This document shows, piece after piece, positions 1 through 10,753 of a DNA stretch of 64,000 nt. Location: assembly GCA_910589415.1 (NCBI GenBank), contig OU342633.1:13554858-13618857 (forward strand), given 5' to 3'. Origin of the DNA: Malachius bipustulatus (Eukaryota > Arthropoda > Insecta > Coleoptera > Melyridae). A program made the position numbers and the translations under genes. Position 1 is the stretch's first letter. Each line of letters opens with the position of its first letter. Under the pieces are notes generated by a model, which saw only the letters and a list, made by a program, of their open reading frames with translations, ran no database searches and was not told where the DNA came from.

Positions 1-16
1 TTATGCAATTGCCTTA

Positions 17-718
17 TTATTTGCGCTGGTAGAATTTCTTAATCCTGTCGACATGTACAGTGTCGTCCAGAAAATTCTTTCCTTTTTTCATTCGAATTTT
101 ATAATTGACGTCATTTACCTTCTCAACAACTTGATAGGGCCCAAAATATCTATGCAACAATTTTTCCGACCTGCCGACCTTTCGGAATGGCGTATACACT
201 AAAACTTGATCACCTACTTTATACTCAACGCTTCTATGCCGTTGGTCATACCTTAATTTTTGCTTCTGCTGTTCTCTCTGTATGCGTTCTTTAGCTAAAT
301 TTCGAGTGTCTTTTATACGATTTAGTATGTCTTCGACTGATTCGTCTACTTCATTATTACTTGCGTCTCTTTGCCCGAGTGCTACCTCTACTGGCAGTCT
401 TGCTTCTCTACCATAAACCAATAGAAATGGAGACATTTTCGTAGTCTTCTGTGGAGAAGTGTTATAGCTAAAAGCCACCAATGGTACATATGTGTCCCAA
501 TCTTTTTGATTTGTGGACACATACATTGAAAGCATCGTGGCTAACGTGCCATTGAAATGTTCTACTAACCCGTTTGTTTTAGGGTGATAAGCTGTTGTCG
601 TAGTAGGATGACTACCAATACCCTTTAAGAGATCAGTTACTAATTTCGAGGTAAAACATTTTCCTCTGTCCATGATTATTTCTCTTGGACACCCATGCTT
701 ACACACGACTTCCTCCAA
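17..718 (-). pseudogene. pol: G1 pol, integrase catalytic core and C-terminal part
   Basis: This frame carries the second half of the integrase. It has the second catalytic Asp in IIMDRGKCF and the catalytic Glu in NGLVEHFNGTL. A GPY-like C-terminal segment follows (DQVLVYTPFRKVG, then RYFGPYQVVEKV). It overlaps the preceding pol frame by about 40 bases but lies in another frame, so the integrase is split by a frameshift. The first catalytic Asp is in the upstream frame. It ends with a normal stop at 17-19. The call is sure; whether the break is biological or an assembly indel is open. Confidence 0.9.
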
Positions 719-3639
719 TAAGAAATCCGCAACGTGTTTCGCAGTACTGGAACGGCCTTAGCCATTGCCCACTTAGTGCTATAGCACATTGCCGTAATTA
801 TACATTTATTTCCTAAGTGCGTTGTTGGAAATGGTCCAAGAATGTCAATTCCGATTTTTTCAAAAGGATTACCGACTTTTATGGGTTGTAATAGACCGGA
901 CGGTAAATTTGGAACATGTTTCTTGTGTTGGCAATGAACGCAAGACTTCACATAATTTTCTGTATCTTTGTACATGTTTGTCCAGTAAAAACGATTTTTA
1001 ATTTTTCCAAAAGTTTTAGCAAATCCCAGATGTGCTCCCGAAAGTGGGTCGTCATGAAAACATAGTAGTATGTCGTTTTTTACGCAGTCTGGAACGACTA
1101 GTAATTTTGAAGAAGCGTTTGGGCTAAAATGTTTTTTATACAGTATGCCTTTTTCTAAAATAAAACTACGTGTTTTCTTTCGTAATTTGGAATCCGCTGA
1201 ATCTGGATTTCTGATAGCGTCAACAAGCTGTGAAATTTCGCTATCTGAACTTTGCAACTTTGCAATGTCCTCGACCTGTAACATTAGCACTGGAATGTTA
1301 GTAGCTTCCATGTCATTTTCGCTTGGGTCAAACACCGGATTTCTCGACAAACAATCTGGTAAGGTGTGTTGTTTACCACTAGTGTGGGAAATCTCAAAAT
1401 TGTAATCTTGAAGCCTAATCGCCCACCGTGCTACCCGACCTGATAAGTCTTTGTTTTTGTTCAGAGAACATAAGGCATGATGATCTACTACAATTTTAAA
1501 TTTTTGACCCCACAAGTAGTGTCTGAAATACGATACGCCGTACACTACTGCCAACAATTCCTTTTCTGTCGTATGATACTTTACTTCCGCACTAGATAAT
1601 TTTCGCGAAGCGTATGCTATTGGGTGGGCACCAGTGACGTCTCTTTGAATTATTGCCGCACCTAACCCATAGTCACTAGCGTCCGTATGGAGTTCAATGG
1701 GTAACTCATTTCGGAAATGATAAAGTACAGGATAATTAATTAGTTTATTTTTTAAACTTTCAAATGTTATTTGGTGTTCTGTTTGCCAATGAAATTTTGC
1801 TGTTTTATGAGTTAATAGGGTCAATGGCCTAGCTATCTCCGAAAAGTTTTTTATAAACTTCCTATAGTAAGAACATAGCCCTATAAAACTTTGGACATCT
1901 TTTACCTTTTTTGGAACCGGAAATTTCGATACGGCTTCCAATTTATCAGGATCAGGATGTAATCCTGAAGTGCTAGCCACGTATCCCAAAATTTTGATTT
2001 TTTGAAAACCGAATGCACATTTGGTGGGTTTTAATTTTAATTTCGCTTGTCTAAACCTTTCGAACACCGAACGCAGTTTTAATAAGTGATCGTCGAAATT
2101 GTCACCTTTGACGATAACGTCGTCTAAATAAACTAAACATGTGTTGTATTTCAATCCTGCCAATACCTGGTCCATGCATCTTTGGAAACATGCCGGACTT
2201 GATGACAAACCAAACGGCAAAACATTAAACTCGTACAATCCCTCTGGCACTATGAACGCTGTTTTAGGTCTATCCTTTTCATTGATATTTATTTGCCAAT
2301 AACCAGAAAATAAATCCAACGTACTGAAAAATTTTGAGCCTTCTAGGGTGGAAAGAAGGTCATCGATAATTGGCAGAGGGTAGGAGTCATTTTTTATGAC
2401 TTTATTTAATTTTCTGTAATCTACGCAAAAACGCCAATCATTATCTTTTTTTCTAACTAGTACCACAGGCGACGCCCATGGACTATATGATTTTCTTATG
2501 ATGTTAGCACCAAGCATCATTTCTATTTGATTGTTTATTATCTCACGTTCCTTGGGTGACATCCGATATGGAGTCTGATGAATGGGAACTGCGTTACCCA
2601 CATCTATAGTCTGTTCACAAACATTAGTTGTGCGTAAATCATAATTACTTTCAGCAAAAATGTCTGAAAATTCATTCAATAAATCTAAAATTGCTATTCT
2701 TTCCGAGCTCTTTAATTCTTCATTTAATTTTATCCCTATTTTCGAGACATCTCTATAAAAGACCTCTGTGTCGCATAAGAGAACAGTAGATTCATTATTG
2801 TCTTCCTGTAAAAACGCAGGGAAAGCATTAACGTCTAATTTCTTTGCTACATTTTCCATACAATCATTGTTATTCGAGTACTCTAGAATTGTTTCGCAAA
2901 TGTAACCTACACAATCATCAGTATAGAGAATAATCTCGATACCGGTATTATTCGTTATGTAAACAACTTTTTTATCTAGATCAGCTTTTCTAAAAGAAAT
3001 ACTTTTACTTGCAAAAAAATTACTTTCCGGTTTAAAACAAACTTTTCCAATCATACTCGTATTAAATTTCACTGCAATTATCGAGGTTGCCATGGGCTGT
3101 AAAACATACTCTTTCTCACATCTAACTTTATCATCATCTTTAGTGACCTTAATTATTTCGGACTGATCTTTATTTTTGAAATTAAAATGATGAGTTACAT
3201 TGTCCAAACCTCTAATTTTTATACTATGCGTGAGAAAATTTATGTCTGTTTTATAAATTTCATGAAAATCGTTCCCTAGTAAAATTTGGTTCTGAAACTT
3301 CTTTACTACAATAAATGAATGAGTCAACGAAACGTTATTAATTTCGAAATTTACTGAGGCTTTCCCTATTATCCAAAGAAAATTTCCACTAGCGGATTTT
3401 TTTCTCATGTATGCTACTTTTTGTAGCTTATTGGGGTCGATGTAGCTGACATCTATTAAACTCACCCCACCTCCTGTGTCTACAATAAACGATACACATT
3501 TCTTATTACATTTTCCTCTAACACTTATTGGGTCTAGACTTAAATTTACATTATAAACTTTACCATTTTTTATTAAACGTTTCTTGATTCTACATGATCT
3601 AAACCCTGTGACCCCTAATTTTGCAATGAAAACAAACAA
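676..3639 (-). CDS. pol: G1 pol: protease, reverse transcriptase, RNase H, integrase N-terminus
   Basis: This is a 987-codon frame. Domains in order: aspartic protease with FIVDTGGGVSLID near residue 52; reverse transcriptase with YLDDVIV near residue 510; RNase H with HTDASDYGLGAAI near residue 655; then the integrase zinc-binding HHCC module (the pair CVHCQ closes it) and the first catalytic Asp in IGIDILGPF. The reading frame is intact through three enzymes, and only the last 30 residues are out-of-frame read-through. It begins just downstream of gag, as is usual for a gag-pol polyprotein expressed by frameshift or fusion. The long intact frame suggests a fairly young copy. Confidence 0.93.
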   Translation of the reverse strand: MFVFIAKLGVTGFRSCRIKKRLIKNGKVYNVNLSLDPISVRGKCNKKCVSFIVDTGGGVSLIDVSYIDPNKLQKVAYMRKKSASGNFLWIIGKASVNFEINNVSLTHSFIVVKKFQNQILLGNDFHEIYKTDINFLTHSIKIRGLDNVTHHFNFKNKDQSEIIKVTKDDDKVRCEKEYVLQPMATSIIAVKFNTSMIGKVCFKPESNFFASKSISFRKADLDKKVVYITNNTGIEIILYTDDCVGYICETILEYSNNNDCMENVAKKLDVNAFPAFLQEDNNESTVLLCDTEVFYRDVSKIGIKLNEELKSSERIAILDLLNEFSDIFAESNYDLRTTNVCEQTIDVGNAVPIHQTPYRMSPKEREIINNQIEMMLGANIIRKSYSPWASPVVLVRKKDNDWRFCVDYRKLNKVIKNDSYPLPIIDDLLSTLEGSKFFSTLDLFSGYWQININEKDRPKTAFIVPEGLYEFNVLPFGLSSSPACFQRCMDQVLAGLKYNTCLVYLDDVIVKGDNFDDHLLKLRSVFERFRQAKLKLKPTKCAFGFQKIKILGYVASTSGLHPDPDKLEAVSKFPVPKKVKDVQSFIGLCSYYRKFIKNFSEIARPLTLLTHKTAKFHWQTEHQITFESLKNKLINYPVLYHFRNELPIELHTDASDYGLGAAIIQRDVTGAHPIAYASRKLSSAEVKYHTTEKELLAVVYGVSYFRHYLWGQKFKIVVDHHALCSLNKNKDLSGRVARWAIRLQDYNFEISHTSGKQHTLPDCLSRNPVFDPSENDMEATNIPVLMLQVEDIAKLQSSDSEISQLVDAIRNPDSADSKLRKKTRSFILEKGILYKKHFSPNASSKLLVVPDCVKNDILLCFHDDPLSGAHLGFAKTFGKIKNRFYWTNMYKDTENYVKSCVHCQHKKHVPNLPSGLLQPIKVGNPFEKIGIDILGPFPTTHLGNKCIITAMCYSTKWAMAKAVPVLRNTLRISYWRKSCVSMGVQEK

Positions 3640-3645
3640 CGTCGC

Positions 3646-4892
3646 TCACTGGCGACGATTTGCGCCGTTTTTTGAAGAGAAACAATTTTTGGCGTAGTGG
3701 CCTAATTTGCCACAATTGAAACAAACTACTTGTCCTTCGGACGAGCGCTCTTTTTTAACAAACGGTTTGTTTTCATAGCGTTTATTATTGGGCTTATAAT
3801 AATTAGTGTGAGAAACTGACCTTATTGGTTTTTGTTCAAGCTGTTCTATGCGCCTCCGCATGGCCTCTATCTCTCCCTCTGCTGCTGCCCTCCTTGGTCC
3901 TCCAGCCGTTGTCGATGGTCCAGCTCCATCCACCATCACCTCCGTGACCTCAATTTTCTGCAAGTTTTTTCTTAACTTCTCCAGTGTAGCGTTGTCCATC
4001 AGGTTCACTTTTTCTAACAACCTTGGTTTCAATCCTCGTATCACGAAAGAAATTTTCTGCTCCTCTTCCATGTTCTTGTTGACTTCTTGACACAATTTCA
4101 AAACTTCATGATAATACTGCCAAACATCTTCAAACGCCTTCTGTCTTCTATTGAGTAGCCGCAAATAACACTCTTCTTTTCTACTAGCATTTTCAAACGC
4201 TCCCCGTAGTTTTCCTTCCGCTGTGGCGAAATCAATGCATTCATCTTCTACTGTTTCGTAGAAGTCAAGGGCCGCACCGCTTAGGTAACAAGGTAATTGA
4301 AACAATTTCGTCTCCTCCGACCATCTGTTCGCCTTCGCCGCTCTCTTGAAATTTTTTATGAAGTCTTCAAAATTTTCTCCCGTTTTTGCCGCAAATAACA
4401 CTCTTCTTTTCTACTAGCATTTTCAAACGCTCCCCGTAGTTTTCCTTCCGCTGTGGCGAAATCAATGCATTCATCTTCTACTGTTTCGTAGAAGTCAAGG
4501 GCCGCACCGCTTAGGTAACAAGGTAATTGAAACAATTTCGTCTCCTCCGACCATCTGTTCGCCTTCGCCGCTCTCTTGAAATTTTTTATGAAGTCTTCAA
4601 AATTTTCTCCCGTTTTTGCCGAAAACACCCTAGGGTTAATTGATGAAAATACTTCTTGTACTTCCGCCATCACTTTTTGATTATCTATATCCTCGTACTC
4701 CGATTCAGAATTACTACTCGATTTCTTATCTTCTTCTCCCTCTTCTGGTTCTGTTGGTTCTGTCTGCTCTCCTTTGGACACACTTTGAACATCTTCCGGT
4801 TTCTTTTTCTGACGTTTAGCTTTCACCCTGGTTAACACCATTTGATCTACATTGCCGTTTTGATCCACGTTTTTTATTATTAGTTGGCACAC
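3646..4892 (-). pseudogene. gag: G1 gag with CCHC zinc knuckle, disrupted
   Basis: Gag has an N-terminal acidic, Lys-rich leader, then a capsid-like segment (ENFEDFIKNFKRAAKANRW, then LSGAALDFYE). It ends in a nucleocapsid with one CCHC knuckle (CFNCGKLGHYAKNC) near the C-terminus. It is read as two overlapping frames, 4892-4356 and 4401-3646, because a 230-bp direct duplication (not a multiple of three) shifts the frame. Single-copy gag would be about 340 residues, normal for gypsy. The upstream start at 4892 could instead be the Met near residue 18; both are plausible. Confidence 0.9.
4161..4620. repeat. 230-bp perfect-looking tandem duplication inside G1 gag
   Basis: Bases 4161-4390 recur at 4391-4620; both copies start gcaaataaca and end cgtttttgcc. 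I see no differences between them, so the duplication is recent. 230 is not divisible by 3, and the duplication alone explains the gag frame break. Confidence 0.95.
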
Positions 4893-4903
4893 ACACGAAA
4901 CTA

Positions 4904-4916
4904 GGCGCCTCCACCA
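4904..4916 (-). other. Primer binding site of G1
   Basis: The plus strand reads GGCGCCTCCACCA. On the element strand this is TGGTGGAGGCGCC, starting with the TGG that pairs with a tRNA CCA end. It lies two bases inside the LTR, as expected for minus-strand priming. I cannot name the tRNA with confidence. Confidence 0.75.
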
Positions 4917-4918
4917 TT

Positions 4919-5233
4919 TGTTACACGGCTGTGTAACGGGGGGTTAATAACTAACTTGGCTGCGAGTTTACATAATTGTTTATTATCGATTATTATTGAC
5001 GTTACAAATACTATTCTTAATTTTAGGATACTTTATATAAATTTACTTTCTGATCGTCCATCTAATGTTCGATCTCAACCCGAACTTCTACCAGACTCGG
5101 CTTAGACCTGACTAATTTCCATCAGAGCTTCGCCCCGCCATCCGCTTCAGTTTTCCTTGACTCAGCAGTGATGACACCATTGCTTAGCGCAATCCATGCC
5201 GTGGACATGACTATACAGGGTGATCTCGTAACA
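4919..5233 (-). repeat. 5' LTR of G1, 315 bp
   Basis: It begins TGTTAC and ends GTAACA on the plus strand, giving TG...CA ends and six-base inverted termini. The inner edge is set by the primer binding site. The outer edge is set where the flanking LINE reading frame stops making sense (LGVY, then LTR). A TATA box lies inside on the element strand. Only one LTR is in the window, so identity to its partner is untested. Confidence 0.8.
5031..5039 (-). promoter_or_regulatory. TATA box of the G1 LTR
   Basis: The element strand reads TATATAAAG in the middle of the 315-bp LTR, where an LTR promoter is expected. Transcription would start about 25-30 bases toward lower coordinates. Confidence 0.6.
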
Positions 5234-5540
5234 ATATACACCAAGATCTTCGGTGGACAAGTTTCGCTCAATAATGTTTTCTCCAATACCATAAGAGTAG
5301 ACAATAGGATTCTTTATGCGCGTATAAGTGATTACCTTACACTTGTCGAAATTAAGTGATAAATTGTTGCTATTACACCAGCTGTTTAAACTCTCGAGGT
5401 CTTTCTGGAGCATCTCGGCATCCTCAAGGGAACCCACGGCGCGGAAAATCTTAACATCTTCCGCAAACATCAATATATCACTTGAGATTACGTCCTGGAG
5501 ATCGTTAATAAAAATAAGAAACAGCATAAGAAACATTTAG
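5234..5540 (-). pseudogene. LINE reverse-transcriptase fragment
   Basis: The frame reads LFLIFINDLQDVISSDI, then MFAEDVKIF, which is the (F/Y)xDD catalytic block with its first Asp changed to Glu. LNSWCNSNNLSLNFDKCKV and EDLGV follow. This is the palm-to-thumb part of a Jockey/CR1-type reverse transcriptase. It is cut at its 3' side by the G1 LTR after LGVY and lacks its 5' half. Not functional. Confidence 0.85.
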
Positions 5541-5836
5541 CATGTAAGTATAGAAAATATCTATTTTCGAATACTGTCATTAAAACTTCACTTTTACGTA
5601 ATACTTATGAAGTGTCAAAATGTCAAATTTGCATCTACTAGAGAGCAAAATACTTTTGCACACTAGTACGTGTGTACACGTCTTTTCGTTTATTGTTTAC
5701 TAAAGCTTGTTTGTTATGATGAATATTAAAATATTACATGCAGCAAGTTACAGAACGTCAACATTTTCTATTCATATTCTTAGTGTTTTTTAAGCTTTCG
5801 GATAGGTTCAGTATTAGAAAAAATGTCGTTTGATAG

Positions 5837-5930
5837 AAGACTGTGAAATGCCACTTTTGCATTCTCGGATGATTTGCTTGCTCGCAAAAATTTCCATTCT
5901 CCATGTGCAAAAGTGTCATTTCACAGTCTT
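5837..5930. repeat. Imperfect inverted repeat, arms about 25 bp
   Basis: The left arm aagactgtgaaatgccactt and the right arm (complement of aagtgtcatttcacagtctt) pair with one mismatch around a roughly 45-base loop. It is probably the core of a short MITE. No target duplication is identified. The rest of 5541-6055 is AT-rich without coding signal. Confidence 0.6.
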
Positions 5931-6055
5931 GTATGAAAAATAACTACTTACAACCTACTATCTACATAACAGCCTACTATTTATAAATGTAGCCGAACTA
6001 TAAGAAATATCTATTTACAATGTTTTACAATCAGTGTCCTTCATTCAGCATATCA

Positions 6056-6358
6056 TTATTGTCTTTTGTCTTGCTGTACATTTGCCTTACAAAGTAACTG
6101 CAAAGCATCACCTAGCAAGGGCACTTTTTCGTTAATGCACATGTTCTGTAATATTTCAGAGGAGTTGACAAGAGTTGTGACAAATTGGGGTGAATATCTA
6201 GCAACACGTTCTTTCAGTAAACACCTAAAACGATTTTTTAGAAGTCCAATAAATCTCTTGATACAAGCTGTAACTCCACGTAGGTACGCATCTAGAAAAA
6301 ACAATAATAAAGATTTAAAAAATAAATAAGTTCGTATATGCATAAGAAAATATTTCAT
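6056..6358 (-). pseudogene. PIF/Harbinger transposase C-terminal fragment
   Basis: About 80 codons resemble the C-terminus of HARBI1-type nucleases (DDE_4 fold): IKRFIGLLKNRFRCL, then RYSPQFVTTLVNSSEILQNMCI. In the family this region includes the last catalytic acidic residue, normally a Glu before the FGxLKxRF block; here it reads K. No N-terminal half or TIRs are seen nearby. It is a relic unrelated to the deleted Harbinger near 61 kb, which keeps only the N-terminus. Confidence 0.7.
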
Positions 6359-6613
6359 AACTTACCTATGAACGCATGCAGGTTTGGCTCAAACCCAAAC
6401 ACCTGAGTCGAAAAATTTCTACCCATATCGCTCATATACCACATGGTCAAACAATTTCTACCCATATTGCATTATCGCATATATATAACACCTGACTCTC
6501 CCCTACTACAGTTGATATTACAGCCCTAATGAACTTCTGCCTTGGCCTTCCTGTGAATGGCGGGGGACCTGAAACATAATACCACACAACCATAATATTT
6601 TCTCTATTTCTCC

Positions 6614-6830
6614 TTGACATGGATCCCAGATACATCTCATCTCTTATAAAACGACCTCTATCGTCTTAAATCTACATAGGAGACTCTATCACGCTACTTT
6701 CTTCTTGATATGGATCCCTGACCCATACTGTCGTCTCTAATACGACGTCCATTACTCATTACTTCAATACTCCGGGAATTCTCTCTTCCTAATCTCTTGT
6801 TGATATGGATCCCTGATCCATCTCTGCCTC
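6614..6830. repeat. Three diverged repeats around TTGAYATGGATCCC
   Basis: The motif TTGATATGGATCCCTGA (first copy TTGACATGGATCCCAGA) starts at 6614, 6705 and 6800, spacing 91 and 95. Each is followed by a loosely similar pyrimidine-rich stretch. It looks like an old tandem array. No coding potential. Confidence 0.5.
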
Positions 6831-6857
6831 TTTTCCCTAATATCATGCTCTGGGCAG

Positions 6858-7985
6858 TTGAACACATTTTTTTTTCTCTGTCTACCTCAATTTGACGTGG
6901 CTAGCAACCACATGGCTCCTGGCCTGGTCGAAAATCCATCGACCGGCCTAACGTCAGCGAAACACTACCAGTCGCTGCTACATCGCTTCCTCGGTGCGAT
7001 TCCTCTAGCATTCCTACTAAATGCTGAACTACGCTGCTCCAGAGACCTCGCAGCGATATAACTCCTCAATACAATTTATCTCCAAATTCGCAGCCGGACT
7101 GGTTCAACCAGTCGATCCCCAGGATTCTTATACTGCATCGCCACAGGTTTTCCCAAGATATGCACCCTGTGCGCATTTATGAGGCTTCTTTGTGAGCCAC
7201 TTCATCGGGCCTTGGACTCAACGGTCCGGACTGAACTTGCAGTCCCCTCGGAGATTGGAGGCTTCCCTACGTAAGCCGGCTCGGGCTTGGACAGTTATGT
7301 CCGGACTGAGCTTGCAGTCCTGCCAATTTATTGAGCCATTTCCATTCTACTTTAGGGCCTCTGGGAACATGCTCGGGATCATAGGCCTCTCGCCTTTATC
7401 CGGATCCTCGCTTGCCTGTGCTTTCCTCTTCGTCGACCTACCTTCTCGCAGGAACATCGGAGATCGGGAGACACGAGCCCTCCTAGCGACTCAGTCTCGA
7501 CCGATATCCAGAGTGCCGACCCTTACGCACTCAATAATCAGATGGGAAAGCAGTGTGGAGCTGAAAGTCTAGAGACTGGGTGCTTAGGAACCGATCAACT
7601 CGAGGGCTATTGGGATGTTGTGTTGGTGTCGTGGTGGTGTCGGGGTCCGAAGGGGTTGGAGGGGTTCGGCGGTTCGGTGGGCGAGTGAGTTAGTAACTAT
7701 ACATTGCAAATAAGCATTTAGCACTTCAAGTTATTTTTCCGTTCGTTTTTCTAGCCATAGTACTACTCTCCCTATCTCAATTTATATGTACAACCTATCC
7801 CTAAATTTCTGCCCTAGTACCTATACCTAAATAAAATTTTCGAATATCTCTACTAATTGCTTGATATTGCCTGACTGACTCTGAAAAGCTATAATTTTTG
7901 AAGTACCTTAAACACACCCTATTTTATTTATTTACCTTAAAACACTGATTTACCTCACAGTGCCGGTGTACCTTCAAATCTACCC
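6858..7985. other. GC-richer unassigned stretch
   Basis: Down to about 7700 this is clearly GC-richer than its surroundings. It contains a repeated phrase (gtccggactgaacttgcagt at about 7215, gtccggactgagcttgcagt at about 7300) and a G-rich run near 7620-7690. An open frame at 7192-7572 has no recognisable domain and probably reflects base composition. It may be an LTR or leader of an unrecognised retroelement. 7700-7985 is AT-rich with nothing supported. Confidence 0.4.
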
Positions 7986-7997
7986 CACAATTGAGGC

Positions 7998-9171
7998 TCA
8001 CCCTTTTTCTAAGCCCTTCTTATCATCGTCTCCTGCATTTTTGTATGATTCGCAAAGATCACATTGATCTTTTTTTGGCACAAAAAATCCTATGTTGAAT
8101 TCTGTATTGAATATTCTTGCATACATATCATAGGTCGCGGCTAGTTTTTGAACAGAAGACCTTTCGCTTGAATAGTGCAGATGTAATTCAGCAATAGAAA
8201 GACCACCGTCGATATATTCCCTGGTAGTATCTTTTCGGAGGTAATGACTCTCAATCATGGGAACTGAATTGATATGGTCTCGTACTGACATCACTACTTC
8301 TTCATCCACCTTTCTATGGTGGCTGTGCTTTCCTCTTTTATCGTTCACAACCATTCCAGTACCTGATGCTCTTGACTGAATAACTGTTCGGATTGTTCTT
8401 TCAGTTATTCCAAGAGTGTCGATTAAAAATGTTTTGCATACCCGAATTTTTACTCCGTTAACAGTAAGATAAAATGCACAGTTTGGTTTCCGAGGCATTC
8501 CCGCTGTGATTCGTCTATACTTAAGTTGCAGTTGCTCAGTACATGACCCCAAGAAATCACGCTGCCTCTGCAAAGAGGCCATTTCCCAGTATTCCTTGAA
8601 AAGCTCTATAATCTTCGTTAACCTTTTTTGAACATCCCAGCGTACATTTCTCTGGACAAGGTGGCCCTAACTTTTTCGCCTGAATTACCTTTCCCGTTCT
8701 AGATTTATAGGTTTTTCCACTGTTCTTTACTCTTTTGGCTTTTACGCTTACCCAATTTTCAGAATTGCGTATCCTTTTTTTACCTTTTTTAGGACTTGGC
8801 GAGTTGACTTCACATTCTGTGGTCTCTGAAGTAGGAATTTGATGAACAACTTGTTCAGTGTCTGAGTCGGAAGATTTTGACGAGCCGCTAGACGAGTCAC
8901 CACTCGAAGGTTCAAATTCGTCACTTGACACCGAAGAAAAATCTTCTGAACTGGTCTCATGGTTGTAGGGTTTATCACAAAGCTTTCTCAGTGTAAGTTT
9001 TGTTGAGCCTCTGTTGTCTATAACGTAACTATTAGTAATATCAACTAACGTATTTTCTTCGGAATCGGGATAAGTCGAACATCCAGGCCTTGCAGAAATA
9101 TTATTTAGACCAGTTTGATTATCGTCTAATGAAAGAGCGAGATTTACTATCTTTTGAGCTCTTGAACTCAT
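7998..9171 (-). pseudogene. Unnamed transposase-like family, copy A (N-terminal two thirds)
   Basis: The start at 9171 opens an acidic, Ser-rich region. The block GKTYKSRTGKVIQAKKLG, a cysteine motif (CPEKCTLGC), then RAF / KEYWEMASLQRQRDF follow. A one-base frameshift near 8600 separates the two frames; the reading resumes at KEYWEM. Next come SVPMIESHYLR, then REYIDGGLSIAELHLHY, then IGFFVPKKDQCDLCESY. The frame ends about 15 residues later in unrelated sequence, so the catalytic part seen in copies D and F is missing. Domain order matches copies B-D. A young LTR element sits 130 bp upstream of the start. The function is inferred to be a DNA transposase from copies C, D and F, not from this copy. 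Confidence 0.75.
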
Positions 9172-9300
9172 GTTTAATTTTCAGCTGATATTAATAATTA
9201 TTGTTAAGTGCTATTTATTTCTGTAAGATATCTCTTGACATAAAGTTAATTAACAACTTATAAGTTCTGGTGAACAACGTCTGAAAGAACATTTATGTCA

Positions 9301-10674
9301 TGTGACGTTACAGTAACGTCGCGACGCTGGAAAGCGACGCCAGAATTTAAATAAAATATTATTCCCACGAAAGGCGAGAAGAAATCATGTAGGAATTATT
9401 CAAGTAGTAAATTATTAAAATCCAAGCAGATAAATCGGCGACAACAAGATAAGGGAGGTTTTTTATATTGGTATCAGTGGTTGTTTACAGAAAGTGCCTC
9501 TAGGAAGGAACGGAAACAACATTTAATTCAGCGAGAAATATTAAAATATTAAATCCAAGCAAATAAATGCGAAGCCGAGGGGAAAACAAGATAAGAAGTT
9601 GTTGTTGTTTACGTCCGGTACCTATATAAAGGGACCGAGATGGAAGGAACGGTAGCAGATGGCAGCTGGCCTTCCTAGAGAACTGATCTAGGATAGCCGG
9701 TCCGCCATCTATAGCTCACCCCCTTACCCAGAGGCCCGAGTACTGATCGGGACTTCTCCTAGAGCGAAGAAGAAGAATTGACTCTTCCAAGCTCACACCT
9801 TAACCTACCCCAATGCGAAGCCTGGGTACTGACCAGGAGTCAAGTTGGGATATCACGAGAGAGTAGAATTGATACTCTTTCGTCACCCCCTAAAGCTTAT
9901 CAGTCTCGAACGTGGACCCAGGTGAAGCGAAGAATTGATTCGCGTCCCTGGTCCAATTACTCTGAGAAAGCGTATAATTCCCCCCCGTGACTTCCTAGCG
10001 CGTCGAAGTATTGACTCGACGAGTTAGCAGGCACGTAGAAGGTCAACCTTCGGTTGCGAACGAGAATTGACCGTTACGCAAGCGAAGACGAGCCCAGTCA
10101 CTCATCAAATAATGAAATCCATGGTCATTTCAGATAACTAAAATTTTACCCCGAGCTAATCTAATTTATTAATTAAATTATTCATTTAAATAAAAGGGAA
10201 TTTTTCATAAATTGAGACCATAATAGATTTCATGTAAATAATATTAATCGAGAGTTTTATTCAGTTCATTTCTCATTCTTTTATCGACGCGATAAAAATA
10301 ATAGTAAAATCATTCCGTTCCCGTCTCATATTGCACCACTAACATTTTATTTTCCAGTTGACTGAACTCCACAGAAAAACTTGTCCTCCTCGACCTACTG
10401 GCATAATCTCATCGTCGAGCGGCGGCCGGGACACTGTTTTTTACCGGGTGCTGGGCCGGGAAGATATACCGGGCGTTCACCCAGCATGCTGAACAAATCG
10501 ACTAATTATTTTACGTTTATCGCAGTTTATGGAAACAATAAATTTACATTATTTTTTTTAATGTCGTGTATCATTTGTGTAAATTCACCCAAATATCCCG
10601 TCTGAAGGCATGGGTTAAGAAATAAATTAACCCAATAATTAAGACGTCCTCTCCAAAAAAGGAGAGACGTCACA
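9301..10674 (+). repeat. 5' LTR of the gag-only element
   Basis: 1,374 bp, long for an insect gypsy-type LTR. It starts TGTGACGTTACAG and ends GAGACGTCACA. It contains a TATA box and, near the 3' end, AATAAA sites usable for polyadenylation. Short open frames inside it are identical in both LTRs and are not supported as genes. Confidence 0.95.
9623..9630 (+). promoter_or_regulatory. TATA box of the 5' LTR
   Basis: TATATAAA, followed by GGGACCGAGATGG. The same sequence is at 12710-12717 in the 3' LTR. It is the best core-promoter candidate for the element's transcript. Confidence 0.65.
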
Positions 10675-10676
10675 AC

Positions 10677-10689
10677 TGGCGCCCGAGCA
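10677..10689 (+). other. Primer binding site of the gag-only element
   Basis: TGGCGCCCGAGCA, two bases after the LTR end CACA. The TGG pairs with a tRNA CCA end; the primer tRNA is not assigned. Confidence 0.8.
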
Positions 10690-10753
10690 AAAAGAAAATA
10701 AATACAGGGATTTTCCCTAAAAATTAGCACCCTTAGCTAATTAAAAATTCATA

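Larger units (their letters stand above)
1..5233 (-). mobile_element. Ty3/gypsy LTR retrotransposon G1, 3' end off-window
   Basis: This is a minus-strand LTR retrotransposon. Reading 5' to 3' it has an LTR, a primer binding site, gag, then pol in the order protease, reverse transcriptase, RNase H, integrase, which is the gypsy order. No env frame is seen after integrase before the window edge. The 5' LTR abuts a LINE reverse-transcriptase fragment mid-codon, so G1 inserted into that LINE. Gag is broken by a 230-bp tandem duplication and pol by a frameshift near position 700, so this copy looks non-autonomous. The 3' LTR would lie left of position 1, so LTR divergence and the target duplication cannot be judged. 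Confidence 0.93.

Noticed and set aside
7192..7572. 126-codon plus-strand frame
   Set aside because: Lies in a GC-richer stretch where open frames are expected by composition; no domain recognised.
10381..10605. Open frame in the 5' LTR, repeated at 13468-13692, and 9778-9990 repeated at 12865-13077
   Set aside because: Identical because the LTRs are identical; no domain, no start context, and outside the gag unit.
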